Source: Myxococcus xanthus (lineage in GTDB: Bacteria > Myxococcota > Myxococcia > Myxococcales > Myxococcaceae). Taken from it: a stretch of DNA of 64,000 nucleotides. Shown here piece by piece: positions 8,106-18,702 of this stretch. Where the stretch lies: the NCBI RefSeq assembly GCF_006402735.1, contig NZ_CP017174.1, positions 3,723,001 through 3,787,000 on the forward strand. The letters run 5' to 3'. Below the pieces are notes generated by a model. That model saw only the letters and a list, made by a program, of their open reading frames with translations, had not been told where the DNA came from and made no database searches. The position numbers and the translations under genes are program-made. The first letter of the stretch is position 1. Each line of letters starts with the position of its first letter.

Positions 8106-8867
8106 ATGAGCCCGCCTGAGCCCTTCCCGCTGTATCACCCCGCGGATGTCCGGCGCGCCTTCAGCTCGGATGACGCAACGCGGCGCTTCGCGAAGGTGGC
8201 CCAGCTGGAGCCCGGCTCGCGCGTGCTGGTGCTCGGCTGTGGCCCCGACGGAAGCGCCGCGCTGCTGTTGGCCCGGGAGATGGGCTGTACCGTCGTCGCG
8301 GCCGACACCGACGACGCCCTCCTCAACCCGGTGCGTGAGCGCGTGCGGGCGCAGGGGCTGGCGGAGCAGATTGAAGTCCGCCGCGTGTCGCTGGACGCGC
8401 TGGGCCTGTCCGACGGGGATTTCAACGGCATCCTCATCCAGGGCCGCGTGCTCTACCCGTTGAAGGCCACGCTGGCGAACATGCGCGGTCTGCTGTCGAA
8501 GCGCGGGCGGCTGGGCTTCACGTTCCCCGCGCGGGTGGGGCGCTTTGCTCCCAAGGCCACGCTCGACTTCTGGGAGCGCCGCGTCTCCGGGCCGCTGCTG
8601 TTGCCGCGCGAGCTGCTGCAGGTGGTGGAGGGCGCCGGCTACGAGCCCGAGTCCGCCGAAGCGCTCCATGACGCGGAGCTGGACGCGCACTACCGGGACA
8701 TCGAGTCGTTCCTGTCGTCCATCCCCGGCGCGCAGCCCGCCGCGCTCCGCGAGGAGCTGGCGCTGCACCGCGAGAGCAACGGCAAGGCCAGTGTCAGCTA
8801 CGCCTTCGTGGTGGGCCGCCGCAAGGAGCAGGGCGAGAAGCCCCCGGCGTCCCGCGACCGCGGGTAG
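8106..8867 (+). CDS. SAM-dependent methyltransferase-like protein
   Basis: A 253-residue protein with a class I methyltransferase fold. The glycine-rich SAM-binding loop VLVLGCGPDGSAA lies at about residues 38-50, an acidic residue ends strand 2 (VVAADTD), and a 'RRVSLDALGLSDGDFNGIL' region matches motifs III-IV. A post-domain helical tail covers residues 180-253. The substrate cannot be told. A TATATG element sits only a few bases before the GGAGCC-ATG start, so the transcript leader could be very short. It converges with the lipid kinase gene on the other strand. Confidence 0.75.
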   Translation: MSPPEPFPLYHPADVRRAFSSDDATRRFAKVAQLEPGSRVLVLGCGPDGSAALLLAREMGCTVVAADTDDALLNPVRERVRAQGLAEQIEVRRVSLDALGLSDGDFNGILIQGRVLYPLKATLANMRGLLSKRGRLGFTFPARVGRFAPKATLDFWERRVSGPLLLPRELLQVVEGAGYEPESAEALHDAELDAHYRDIESFLSSIPGAQPAALREELALHRESNGKASVSYAFVVGRRKEQGEKPPASRDRG

Positions 8868-8891
8868 CCGAGGGCGGCACCCGGCGGGCTC

Positions 8892-9983
8892 TCAGTTCAG
8901 CGCGCCGGTGAAGTCCACCAACTCGACGGACTCCGGGGCCACGGACATGTGGACCTGCTCGCGGTAGCCCGCCGCATCGCCACCCACCTGGAAAGGCATG
9001 GGGTTGGCGAAGCGGATGGTGACCTCTCGGGCGTGGAAGTCCATCAGGCCTTCGGGGAACCAACGACCATTCCACAGCTTGGGCAGGTGGGTGAGCACCT
9101 GCGTGGGCGTCACCTGGCCCAGCCGCAGCTGCATGTAGCCCTGGCGCTGGCCCGCGAAGGGGAACATGCGGAAGCCGTAGCCGTAGTAGGGCATGGTGCC
9201 CGCCGCCGCCATCATCAGCCGGCCGCGGAAGAGGGTGGCGCCCGGGGCTAGCGGCTCGCCCATCGCGCTGCCATCCGGCCCTAGCCGGTAGGCCTCGGAG
9301 GCGCCATTGACGACCTCACACTCCACCCAGTGGGAGTGAGTGAGATAGTGAGGCACCGTCTTGCAGGCCACCGCGGAGAAGTACCCGCCGCTGCCGCTGA
9401 GGACGCTCTTGAAGAAGCCCTTGCCCAGGTGCTCCTTCACCCAGATGTAGTCGTTGAGCACCTTGCCATCCACGCCCAGCCCGGCGAAGGGCGCGCGCTG
9501 CCCGTCCACCATCAGCAGGTCCATGGGGCGGTAGCCCGGAACCTCGCCCGTGCGGGCGCGCAGCACGTCATTGAGGATGCCATCGCCCCGGGTGCCGGAG
9601 GCGTTGACGTAGGCGGCCAGGCCATTGCCGGTGCCCAGCTTGAGGACGCCGAAGCGAGGCGCCGTCTTCCCCGCGAAGCGGCCGCGCGGGCCGACCTGGT
9701 GGAGGACCTCGTTCACGAAGCCCATGAAGGTGCCGTCACCGCCGCCCGTGAAGACCATGGGGTAGCCACGCTCCAGCACCGTCTGGATGATGCGGCGGGA
9801 GTCCAGCGGCGAGCGGGAGAGGAACAGGTCCTGCTCCGGCACCACGTGGGACAGGGACTTCACCACCCGAGCGTCGACCTTCCGGGCATTGGCGTTCAGC
9901 AGGACCGCGACCTTGGGCTCCGCGGTGACGTCCGATGTGGGCGCACGGCGGAGATCGGGAGAGCGGAGGGGCTGGACCAGCAT
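8892..9983 (-). CDS. Diacylglycerol kinase family lipid kinase
   Basis: A 363-residue protein of the DAGK catalytic family, which phosphorylates diacylglycerol or related lipids. The N-terminal domain opens with VAVLLNANARK, a nucleotide-binding strand typical of the family. The signature FTGGGDGTFMGFVNEV lies at about residues 78-93, and LKLGTGNGLA at about 115-124 matches the second conserved glycine motif. The C-terminal half is a beta-rich domain. There is no signal peptide; the protein is probably cytosolic and membrane-associated. It diverges from dnaK across a roughly 390-base control region. Its lipid substrate cannot be inferred. Confidence 0.85.
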   Translation of the reverse strand: MLVQPLRSPDLRRAPTSDVTAEPKVAVLLNANARKVDARVVKSLSHVVPEQDLFLSRSPLDSRRIIQTVLERGYPMVFTGGGDGTFMGFVNEVLHQVGPRGRFAGKTAPRFGVLKLGTGNGLAAYVNASGTRGDGILNDVLRARTGEVPGYRPMDLLMVDGQRAPFAGLGVDGKVLNDYIWVKEHLGKGFFKSVLSGSGGYFSAVACKTVPHYLTHSHWVECEVVNGASEAYRLGPDGSAMGEPLAPGATLFRGRLMMAAAGTMPYYGYGFRMFPFAGQRQGYMQLRLGQVTPTQVLTHLPKLWNGRWFPEGLMDFHAREVTIRFANPMPFQVGGDAAGYREQVHMSVAPESVELVDFTGALN

Positions 9984-10292
9984 GAGGGCGGCTCCGAAGG
10001 TTGCGCCGGTGGGGGACCGGGCGGCGACACCCGAACCCAGTGCACATTCCTCGCCAAGCCCTGACGCAGGGCGTCAGCAAGCAAGCAGGCTTGAGATTCC
10101 AAGGGGTTGAATCGTTCCCTGCTGTCCAAAAGCCCGCCCGGTTGCTACCTCGGGGTGACGGCGGTGTAGAGCGCGTTACGCACCCGTGGCGTGCGGGTGT
10201 CACGACTGTGACGCGGTGCGTGTGGGCCTGCGCACTGCGCTACGCAGCGGGGAGTGCCACCTTCAGGTGTGCGGCCCGGTGGTCCCTCGCGT
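9984..10292. promoter_or_regulatory. Divergent control region between the lipid kinase and dnaK, with inverted repeats
   Basis: No gene is seen here. Two compact inverted repeats stand out: CTGACGC-AGG-GCGTCAG at 10061-10077 (7-bp arms, perfect) and GTCAC-GACT-GTGAC at 10199-10212 (5-bp arms, perfect). Neither resembles the CIRCE element. They may be operators for either gene; the assignment is open. Confidence 0.35.
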
Positions 10293-10320
10293 TTGACAGC
10301 GAGGGGTGGGTGGTTACGTT
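10293..10320 (+). promoter_or_regulatory. Candidate sigma-70 type promoter of dnaK
   Basis: A consensus TTGACA at 10293-10298 is followed after 16 bases by TACGTT at 10315-10320. Transcription would start near 10327, giving a leader of about 50 bases before the GTG start at 10377. The perfect -35 in a high-GC background makes this a fair candidate. Confidence 0.5.
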
Positions 10321-10376
10321 GGGCGTACATCAGAAGTTTTCAGAGAAAACGCAGTCTTTTCCGGAGGATAGGAACC

Positions 10377-12287
<1,911 letters not shown>

Positions 12288-12321
12288 TGGCGGAGCGATG
12301 AGCCGCTGAAGTGACGCAAAG

Positions 12322-12363
12322 GGCCGGTGCTCCCACTCGAGTGGGGGGCCGGCCTTCTGCTTT
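12322..12363 (+). terminator. Hairpin terminator after dnaK
   Basis: GGCCGG pairs with CCGGCC on the outside and CCCAC with GTGGG on the inside across 12322-12353. The tail TTCTGCTTT follows. The tail is only moderately T-rich, so it is a likely but imperfect intrinsic terminator. Confidence 0.6.
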
Positions 12364-12486
12364 GCGGGGCGGAGGGGTGTTCCGAAAGGGAGGATGGGCG
12401 TACGGGAAGCGGGACGTCGGGCCGTGCCAAGGGGTTGATGGGACTGGGGCGAGGACTGGCGGCGGGGGTGCAGGGGCTGGCGTTCC

Positions 12487-13362
12487 ATGTCCCGCATCCA
12501 GTCGTCACCGTCCTTCCTCCCGCCGGGTACCGCTCCCTCCGAGGGCGCCGCTGCGCCGGCGGTCGTTCCTCCTCCCACGCGCACGGCGCAGTGCCGGCCG
12601 GCCTCCGCCGTGGCGTCCTCGACGGTGGAGCCCTACCGGGGGCCTCCCACGGGGCATCCACCGGCGCTGTCTGTGCCCGGGCCGCGCTCGGGGCCCCGCA
12701 CGGGCGCCGACAACCAGTTCGACTTCGGCGTGGGCGGCGCGTTTCCGCCCAAGCCCACGGGCAACCTGATGGAGCAGGTGCGGCAGGGGGCGCTCACGGC
12801 CGCTCAATCCGAAGCCGCGGCTGCCAGCCGGTTGATGGGGGATAGTGCCGCCGTGGATGGTTATGCGCGCATCCACCTGGACCACCTGAAGCCCAGTCCG
12901 CCCATCCCCGGCGCGCCCACGTCCTTGACGGACTACGCCAGCAGCATTCCGGACGTGGCGCCCGCCCAGGCCTACGCCTACTTCGTCCGTCACCCATCTG
13001 CGGTGTTCGAGGCCGCCGGCATCCGCGTCCGCCCGGCGACCGCGGCACTCGTGGATGGGGCGAAGTTGTTCCTGGAGGAAAAGGGTTTTCCGCCCGTGTG
13101 GGCGCCCATCACCGTGCGCCTGGAGCCGGGCGCGAACACGCTGCACATCACCACGCTGGATGGGCACCCGCTGCGCGGCACGAATCGCTTCGTCTTCGCC
13201 GAGGACGGCGCGGGGGGCACGCAGGTGCGTCAGTACTCGGCCTTCCAGGGCAGCTCGCCCGCGACGTCGGTGGGCATGTCGCTGATGGACCCCATCGAGC
13301 GGCAGCACGACATCTGGCGCGCGGTGCATGCGCACCTGCATGACACGCTGAGGCCTCGCTGA
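12487..13362 (+). CDS. Hypothetical protein with Pro-rich N-terminus
   Basis: A 291-residue protein I do not recognise. The first 80 residues are rich in Pro, Ser and Ala and probably disordered. The rest (about 85-291) looks folded, with 'DYASSIPDVAPAQAYAYFVRHPSAVFEAAG', a central 'PVWAPITVRLEPGANTLHITTLDGHPLRG' strand region, and a C-terminal helix with paired His residues. No signal peptide or membrane helix is seen. Its stop codon overlaps the ATG of the next gene (ATGA at 13359-13362 region), so it is coupled to a DCC oxidoreductase. The GC-rich third positions match its neighbours. Confidence 0.7.
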   Translation: MSRIQSSPSFLPPGTAPSEGAAAPAVVPPPTRTAQCRPASAVASSTVEPYRGPPTGHPPALSVPGPRSGPRTGADNQFDFGVGGAFPPKPTGNLMEQVRQGALTAAQSEAAAASRLMGDSAAVDGYARIHLDHLKPSPPIPGAPTSLTDYASSIPDVAPAQAYAYFVRHPSAVFEAAGIRVRPATAALVDGAKLFLEEKGFPPVWAPITVRLEPGANTLHITTLDGHPLRGTNRFVFAEDGAGGTQVRQYSAFQGSSPATSVGMSLMDPIERQHDIWRAVHAHLHDTLRPR

Positions 13363-13772
13363 TGGCGCCCGTGCTGCGGACGACGCCTCCCGGGCATGAC
13401 GTGATTCTCTATGACGGGCACTGTCGCCTGTGCGGTGGGGCGGCCCGGCAGCTCCAGCGGCTGCTGGGCGGGACGGGGACGCGCCTGCGCTCGTTTCGGG
13501 AGGACGGGGTGCTGGCATCCTTCCCGGGTGTCACGGAGGACCGCTGTGAGCGGGCCCTGCAGCTGGTCCTACCGGATGGGGCCGTGGTGGAGGGGCTGGA
13601 GGCCATTGTCCTGGCGCTGGGCCGACGGCCGCTGGGACGGCTGCTCCGCGTGTACTACGTGCCGGGCCTGCGGCAGCTCCTGGATGCGCTCTACCGCGTC
13701 GTGGCCCGCTTTCGATTCCGCATCGCGGGACGTCAGTGTCCGGACGGGGCGTGCGCGGTCCACTTCAAATAG
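13362..13772 (+). CDS. DCC (DUF393) family thiol-disulfide oxidoreductase
   Basis: A 136-residue protein starting with the family hallmark: ILYDGHCRLCGG carries the D-x-x-C-x-x-C motif near residues 13-18 that names the DCC family. A thioredoxin-like fold is expected, followed by the conserved region 'ALQLVLPDGAVVEGLEAI' and 'LGRLLRVYYVPGLRQLLDALYRVVARFR'. The C-terminus has two more Cys residues (QCPDGACAV). It is cytosolic or membrane-associated with no signal peptide. Translation is coupled to the upstream hypothetical gene. The physiological substrate is unknown. Confidence 0.85.
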   Translation: MAPVLRTTPPGHDVILYDGHCRLCGGAARQLQRLLGGTGTRLRSFREDGVLASFPGVTEDRCERALQLVLPDGAVVEGLEAIVLALGRRPLGRLLRVYYVPGLRQLLDALYRVVARFRFRIAGRQCPDGACAVHFK

Positions 13773-13822
13773 GACGCGCGTGGCGGATAGCATGGCGTTT
13801 CCCCGCCACCTCGGGTTCGTCC

Positions 13823-16354
13823 GTGCAATCTCCACCGTCCACATACCTCCAGGCCGCGCGCGCCTTCCGGCACTTCTTCACCGAGCTCCGGGACGCCTAC
13901 CTGGAGCGAGAGACGCTCTTCACGCAGCTGGAGCTGGCGCTCCTGGGGCGCGAGCACGTCCTGGTGGTGGGGCCCCCCGGAACGGCCAAGAGCGCCATCG
14001 CCAGCGCTGTCCTGGGGCGCATCATCGACGAGCGCACGGGCTTGCCGTCGCTCTTCTCCAAGCAGCTGGCCGAGTCCACCGTGCAGACGGACCTCATTGG
14101 CCCGGTGGACTTCAAGGTGCTCACGGAGACGGGACGCACCGAGTACCTCACCGACGAAGGCATGCTGGGCTCCGAGCACGCCTTCCTGGACGAGGTCTTC
14201 GACGGCCGGGACATGCTGCTGCGCTCCATCCTCAACGTGCTGCACGAGCGGGAGCTGAAGCACGGACGCCGGGTGACGACGGGGCGCATCGAGTGCGTCG
14301 TCATGACGAGCAACCGGTATCTCTCCGAGGTACTGGCGCGCTCGCCGGAACTGCTCCTGGCCTTCGCGGACCGGCTGAGCTTCATCTGCTTTGTGCCCAA
14401 GTCGTTCGCTCGCCGGGAGAGCCGGGCGGCCATGCTGCAACGCTTCTCCCATGGCGCTCGGCCGGATTTGCGCGCGCAGCTGTCGTTGCAGCAGGTGGAC
14501 CTGCTGCAGGACGCAGTGACGAAGGTGGTGGTGCCCAGCCACGTCATGGAGGGCGTGGAGCTGCTGGCGGATGCGCTGGAGCGCGCGCTGGCGGCCCAGG
14601 TGGCGAAGCTGCCGGACTACGTGCCGACGAAGTACTTCTCTCAGCGCTCAGTGGTGAAGGCGCTGTGGGCGCTGAAGGCCGCGGTGGTGAGGGACCAGAT
14701 ATACCGGCGCCCTGAGCGGGCGTTGGAGGCCACTGTCGAGGACCTGGATTCGCTGCGCTGGTTCTTCCTCCTGGGCGGTCCGCCAGCGGGGGAGACGGAG
14801 GCGCTGCTCAAGTCCGTGGTGGACCCTCGGGAGCGGGCGCAGCTCGAAATCGTCCGCCTGGAGCAGCGCGCCTTCGACGAAGCGCTGGCCAAGGTACGGC
14901 AGGAGCTGGGGGGCGGCGTGGAGCGCGAGGCGCAAGCGCTCGGGTCCTCCGAAGAGGTGAGTTCCGTCGAGTCCGTGAGCCGTAACTGGCAGCCCGGCGT
15001 CGTCTCCACCACCGCGCGGGCCTTGTTGGCCAAGCTGGTGCCCGGGCCTCGCCATGTGCAGAACCGGATGCCGTTGGTGGCGGCGGCGCGGGCCCTGGTG
15101 GCGGCGCAGGAGCAGCGGCTGGCGCGCGGCATGGCGGGGCACGGTGAGGGGCGGGGCGGCATCGCGCTGCTGACGTCGTTCGGCGACGTGCTGACGCTCT
15201 GTCGCGGCGTCCCCGAGCTGCGGCCGGTCTACGGGGCGTTGTGCGACGCCACGGCCCGCTTCCTGGAAGGGGCCCAGGAGATGATTGCCCTGTCCGCGGA
15301 GAGCGTGGACTTCGAGGACGGGCTCAAGCTGGAGGGCCTGGTCGGGCTGGCGGACAACCTGGAGGAGGAGCTTTCCCTGACGGCGGAGCTGGCGGGGCAG
15401 TTGTCAGAGGGCGCCCCCGCCACATTGGAGCGCCTGCGCACGGCCGATGCTGAGGTCCGGAGCCGGGTCGTGTCCGCACTGCGCCGGCGCGCGGTGTTCT
15501 CGTTCCAGGGCAACCTGGCCCGGGGACGTCGGGAGCCGCTTGAAGCGCTGGCGGGAGATTCGCGCCGCCTGACGCAGCTGGAGAACGCCCTGGCCGTCCT
15601 GGACCCCACGCAACAGGGCCTCAAGCAGGAGCTGCTGCTCCCGCTGGGCATTGCCTACGCCCGGGAGGTGCTGTCCTCCACGCCCTTCGAACGCATCGAG
15701 CAGTACGGGCGCGCGGTACAGTCGGTGGCGGAGAACCTCCGGCGCGAGGGTGTGTCCATCGACGCGGTGTTCGCCGAGTGCCGGGAGATTATCGAGTCCC
15801 GGCTGCGTGAGCATGCCCATGTCCTCACGCGCGAGGTGCCCAGCCCGCCGCCCGCGTCCACGTCGGTCCTCAATGGGGATGCCTACGTCTTCTACCGGGG
15901 CGACTTCGCGGCGAAGGCGCCTGATGGAGAGCTGGCCGCGCTGCTGGGGTTGGATGGGCAGCTGGCCGCGAACCACGGTGGCGCCGCGCCCGGCTTCCTG
16001 TCGGAGGCCGTACGTTCGGCGGTGGCCCAGGCGGAGCTCGGGTTCGTCCAGACGCGCGTCAAATACCTGCGGAGCTGGCTGACCCAGCTGCTCACGTCGC
16101 TTCCACCGCCCGAATCCATGACGGAGCGCGCGGATGCCGAGCGCACCGTGGACCGGCTGGTGCGCAGCCGCTTCCCGATGCTCGCGTTGAAGGAAGGCGA
16201 GTTGCTTCGGCTACGGGGTGTCCTCGCGCTACTGGGCACCATGCCTGGTGACCTGGGGGAGGGGGCTCGAAAGCTGGAGGGACAGCTGCGCGGCATCGAC
16301 GAGGACTTCGGGCGCTTCAGCCGGCAGGTGCTGGCTCGGCGGTCCTCGCCATGA
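13823..16354 (+). CDS. MoxR/RavA-type AAA+ ATPase
   Basis: An 843-residue protein from GTG 13823 (weak ribosome-binding site; the family match begins right after it). The AAA+ domain covers about residues 20-290: Walker A VGPPGTAKS, the MoxR-typical segment STVQTDLIGPVD, Walker B HAFLDEVFDGRD, and sensor 1 VMTSN. The remaining 550 residues are helical, rich in Glu, Leu and Arg, with predicted coiled coils and no recognised domain; this is much longer than E. coli RavA (498). MoxR ATPases act as chaperone-like motors with VWA partners, and exactly such a gene follows. The two genes are separated by 49 bases. Confidence 0.88.
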   Translation: MQSPPSTYLQAARAFRHFFTELRDAYLERETLFTQLELALLGREHVLVVGPPGTAKSAIASAVLGRIIDERTGLPSLFSKQLAESTVQTDLIGPVDFKVLTETGRTEYLTDEGMLGSEHAFLDEVFDGRDMLLRSILNVLHERELKHGRRVTTGRIECVVMTSNRYLSEVLARSPELLLAFADRLSFICFVPKSFARRESRAAMLQRFSHGARPDLRAQLSLQQVDLLQDAVTKVVVPSHVMEGVELLADALERALAAQVAKLPDYVPTKYFSQRSVVKALWALKAAVVRDQIYRRPERALEATVEDLDSLRWFFLLGGPPAGETEALLKSVVDPRERAQLEIVRLEQRAFDEALAKVRQELGGGVEREAQALGSSEEVSSVESVSRNWQPGVVSTTARALLAKLVPGPRHVQNRMPLVAAARALVAAQEQRLARGMAGHGEGRGGIALLTSFGDVLTLCRGVPELRPVYGALCDATARFLEGAQEMIALSAESVDFEDGLKLEGLVGLADNLEEELSLTAELAGQLSEGAPATLERLRTADAEVRSRVVSALRRRAVFSFQGNLARGRREPLEALAGDSRRLTQLENALAVLDPTQQGLKQELLLPLGIAYAREVLSSTPFERIEQYGRAVQSVAENLRREGVSIDAVFAECREIIESRLREHAHVLTREVPSPPPASTSVLNGDAYVFYRGDFAAKAPDGELAALLGLDGQLAANHGGAAPGFLSEAVRSAVAQAELGFVQTRVKYLRSWLTQLLTSLPPPESMTERADAERTVDRLVRSRFPMLALKEGELLRLRGVLALLGTMPGDLGEGARKLEGQLRGIDEDFGRFSRQVLARRSSP

Positions 16355-16403
16355 ACCGGCTCTTCCTCGGACGACAGGTTGAAGCGGAGAGGGGACGCTG
16401 AGC

Positions 16404-18686
16404 GTGTTTGCCCGGCGCCTCGCGGACCTCCGGCAGCGGCTGGATGCGCTCCACCAGCCCGCGCCCGCTCGCGGCGGTTGGCGGGCGTGGACGCTGCTGG
16501 GGCGCCGTGCTCGCGGGCCCGAGGATGTCGCGCTGCCAATGCTGGCCTCGCTGGACCGGGACCTGGACCGGGTGGGCGTGCACACGTCGGCGGACGCACG
16601 GCTCCTCAAGGAGCTGGGCCTGCGGAAGGGCAGGGCGGGGACACTGGCGCAGGGGCTGCTCGACAGGGCCCATCAAGCGCTCGAAGAGGTGGAGCAGTGC
16701 CTGGTGCTCGTGGAGCGGGCCTGGCGCACGGGTGAGCCGCTCCCCGGCGCGGTCGCGGTGCTGGAGAAGGGCTTCATCCAGCTGGCGCGGGTGGTGAAGG
16801 TGGCGGACCTCTTCGCACGTCCTCCCTCGTTGGAGCCGGAGGATGACGACATTGCTCTGGAAATCTACGGGCGCACCGACGGGCGCACCTCGCGTCATGC
16901 GCCCGCCAGTGCTCGCCTGGCCGTGGCGGAGTTCTTCGCGGAGCGAGCCCGGGCCAACGCCGCCGACGTCATGCAGAAGCGACGGGACCTGGACCTGGCG
17001 CACGAGCTGCTTATCCGCCTGGGCGCGGACCACGACCGCGAGCGAGGCATGGTGCTGCGGCGTCAGGTAGCCGAAGCCCGCGAGCGGGTGCGGGCCGTTC
17101 CGGCCGTGCGTTCCATGGATGAGCTGCTGCGGCACGTGCGCCACACGGCTCGGCGCGAGCCCCAGGTGGCCTACCGTTCGCTGAAGGGGCTTTACGAGCG
17201 GGCCTTGGAGGCGGGGGACGCGGCGCTGGCGGACGTGGCCCGTGCGGCGCTGACGCCGCTGTTGCCGGCACCTCCTCAGCTGTCGTCGCTGATGGAGCGC
17301 GCGGAGCTCGATGGCCTGTCGCACTGGTTCGGCGAGACGCCCACCGCGCCTGACGAAGTCCCGGGCCCACCGAAGGCCGATGAGCTGCTGACGGACCTGG
17401 CCTTCTCACTGAAGCCCGAGCAGCTCTCCACGTTCGAGCTGGCGGCGGGCTGTGCCCGCTACTTCGACGTGGAGGACTCGCTGTCGGAGGAAATCGTCCT
17501 GGCGGATACGCGCACCGCGCGGGCGGTGCCTCGGCGCGTCCCATACCCGACGCAGACGATGACCTACGAGACGACGGGCAGCCTCCACGAGGTGAACAAC
17601 TTCGTTCTGACGGACCCGCGGATGCTGCTGAGCGACCTGGCTGCCAGTCACCAGTTGGTGCGCGCGTACCTGGACGATGAGCCGCCTCCGCGCCCCCGGA
17701 AGGTGAAGCGCACCGCGGTGCGGGTCTACGTCTGCGACGCGTCGGGCTCCATGCACGGCGCGCGCGCCCGCTTCCGGGATGCCATAGTCATCGCGGAGCT
17801 CAACAACCTGCGCGTCAAGGCCCGCCGAGGCGAGCACTTCGACCCGCTGTACTTCAGCTTCTTCAACGACGTGCCCACCGAGCTGGCGCGCGTGGACTCC
17901 GCGATGGAGGCCACCCGGCAGCTGGAGAAGCTCTTCCGCGATTCACCCGCGGAGGGGCAGACGGACATCACGCTCGCGCTGATGTCCGCGTTCGACTCCA
18001 TCCGCGCCGCGCAGGGGAGGGACCCTTACCTCGCTCGGGCCACCGTGGTGCTCATCACCGACGGCGAGGACCGCGTGGACCTGGAGCTCATCCGCCGCAC
18101 GCGCGCGCCCATGGACGCGCTGGACATCGCGTTGAGCTTCGTGTCCCTGGGCGAGGAAAACCTGGACCTCCGCTTCCTCGTCCGTGAGCAACGAGCCGCC
18201 GGAGGCCGCGCCTTCTACCACCACCTCTCCGACGAGGAGATTCTGTGGGCGCGCACGGAGTTCGACACGCCCTGGCGCACGTTGCTGCCGCGTGACGTGC
18301 CGGCGTCCGGTGACGCGCTGGAACAGCTCACGCCGCACCTGGAGGCGCTGGAGGCTGTCGCCACCGGTCGGGCTGCTCCGCAGACCGTGGCGGTGGACGC
18401 TTCGTTCGATGCGCTCTTCCCGGAGAAGCCCGCGCTGCCCCCCGGGGCCGAGCCGCCCGGTGCTGACATCGCGCACCGCGTGGCGGACATCCTGGGCGCG
18501 CTCGTGGAGGCGGCCTCGCTGGCCCCCGCGGACCGCCGCGCGGCGGAGAGCCTGCTGCTGCTTCAACACCTGCTGGGTGTGTACGGATTGACCCCGGCGC
18601 GCTACCTGTCCGCGCTGTCCGTGGGTGGGCAGGCCACGGAGGAGGCGTTGCAGCGCGTGCGGCTGTTGTGCCGGCCCTTCGGGTAG
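16404..18686 (+). CDS. VWA-domain protein, partner of the MoxR ATPase
   Basis: A 760-residue protein from GTG 16404, preceded by GAGAGGGG. A helical N-terminal region of about 430 residues precedes a von Willebrand A domain at about 435-610. The metal-binding MIDAS residues are visible: DASGS in VYVCDASGSMHG, the Thr in GQTDITLAL and the Asp in LITDGEDR. The pairing with the upstream MoxR ATPase resembles the RavA-ViaA and NorQ-NorD arrangements, in which the VWA protein presents clients to the ATPase. No client enzyme (oxidoreductase or metalloenzyme) is encoded nearby. There is no signal peptide, so it should be cytosolic. Confidence 0.85.
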   Translation: MFARRLADLRQRLDALHQPAPARGGWRAWTLLGRRARGPEDVALPMLASLDRDLDRVGVHTSADARLLKELGLRKGRAGTLAQGLLDRAHQALEEVEQCLVLVERAWRTGEPLPGAVAVLEKGFIQLARVVKVADLFARPPSLEPEDDDIALEIYGRTDGRTSRHAPASARLAVAEFFAERARANAADVMQKRRDLDLAHELLIRLGADHDRERGMVLRRQVAEARERVRAVPAVRSMDELLRHVRHTARREPQVAYRSLKGLYERALEAGDAALADVARAALTPLLPAPPQLSSLMERAELDGLSHWFGETPTAPDEVPGPPKADELLTDLAFSLKPEQLSTFELAAGCARYFDVEDSLSEEIVLADTRTARAVPRRVPYPTQTMTYETTGSLHEVNNFVLTDPRMLLSDLAASHQLVRAYLDDEPPPRPRKVKRTAVRVYVCDASGSMHGARARFRDAIVIAELNNLRVKARRGEHFDPLYFSFFNDVPTELARVDSAMEATRQLEKLFRDSPAEGQTDITLALMSAFDSIRAAQGRDPYLARATVVLITDGEDRVDLELIRRTRAPMDALDIALSFVSLGEENLDLRFLVREQRAAGGRAFYHHLSDEEILWARTEFDTPWRTLLPRDVPASGDALEQLTPHLEALEAVATGRAAPQTVAVDASFDALFPEKPALPPGAEPPGADIAHRVADILGALVEAASLAPADRRAAESLLLLQHLLGVYGLTPARYLSALSVGGQATEEALQRVRLLCRPFG

Positions 18687-18702
18687 GCTGCGCCCCACGC
18701 CC

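Noticed and set aside
10061-10212. CIRCE or other known heat-shock operator at dnaK
   Set aside because: The inverted repeats do not match the CIRCE sequence TTAGCACTC-N9-GAGTGCTAA.
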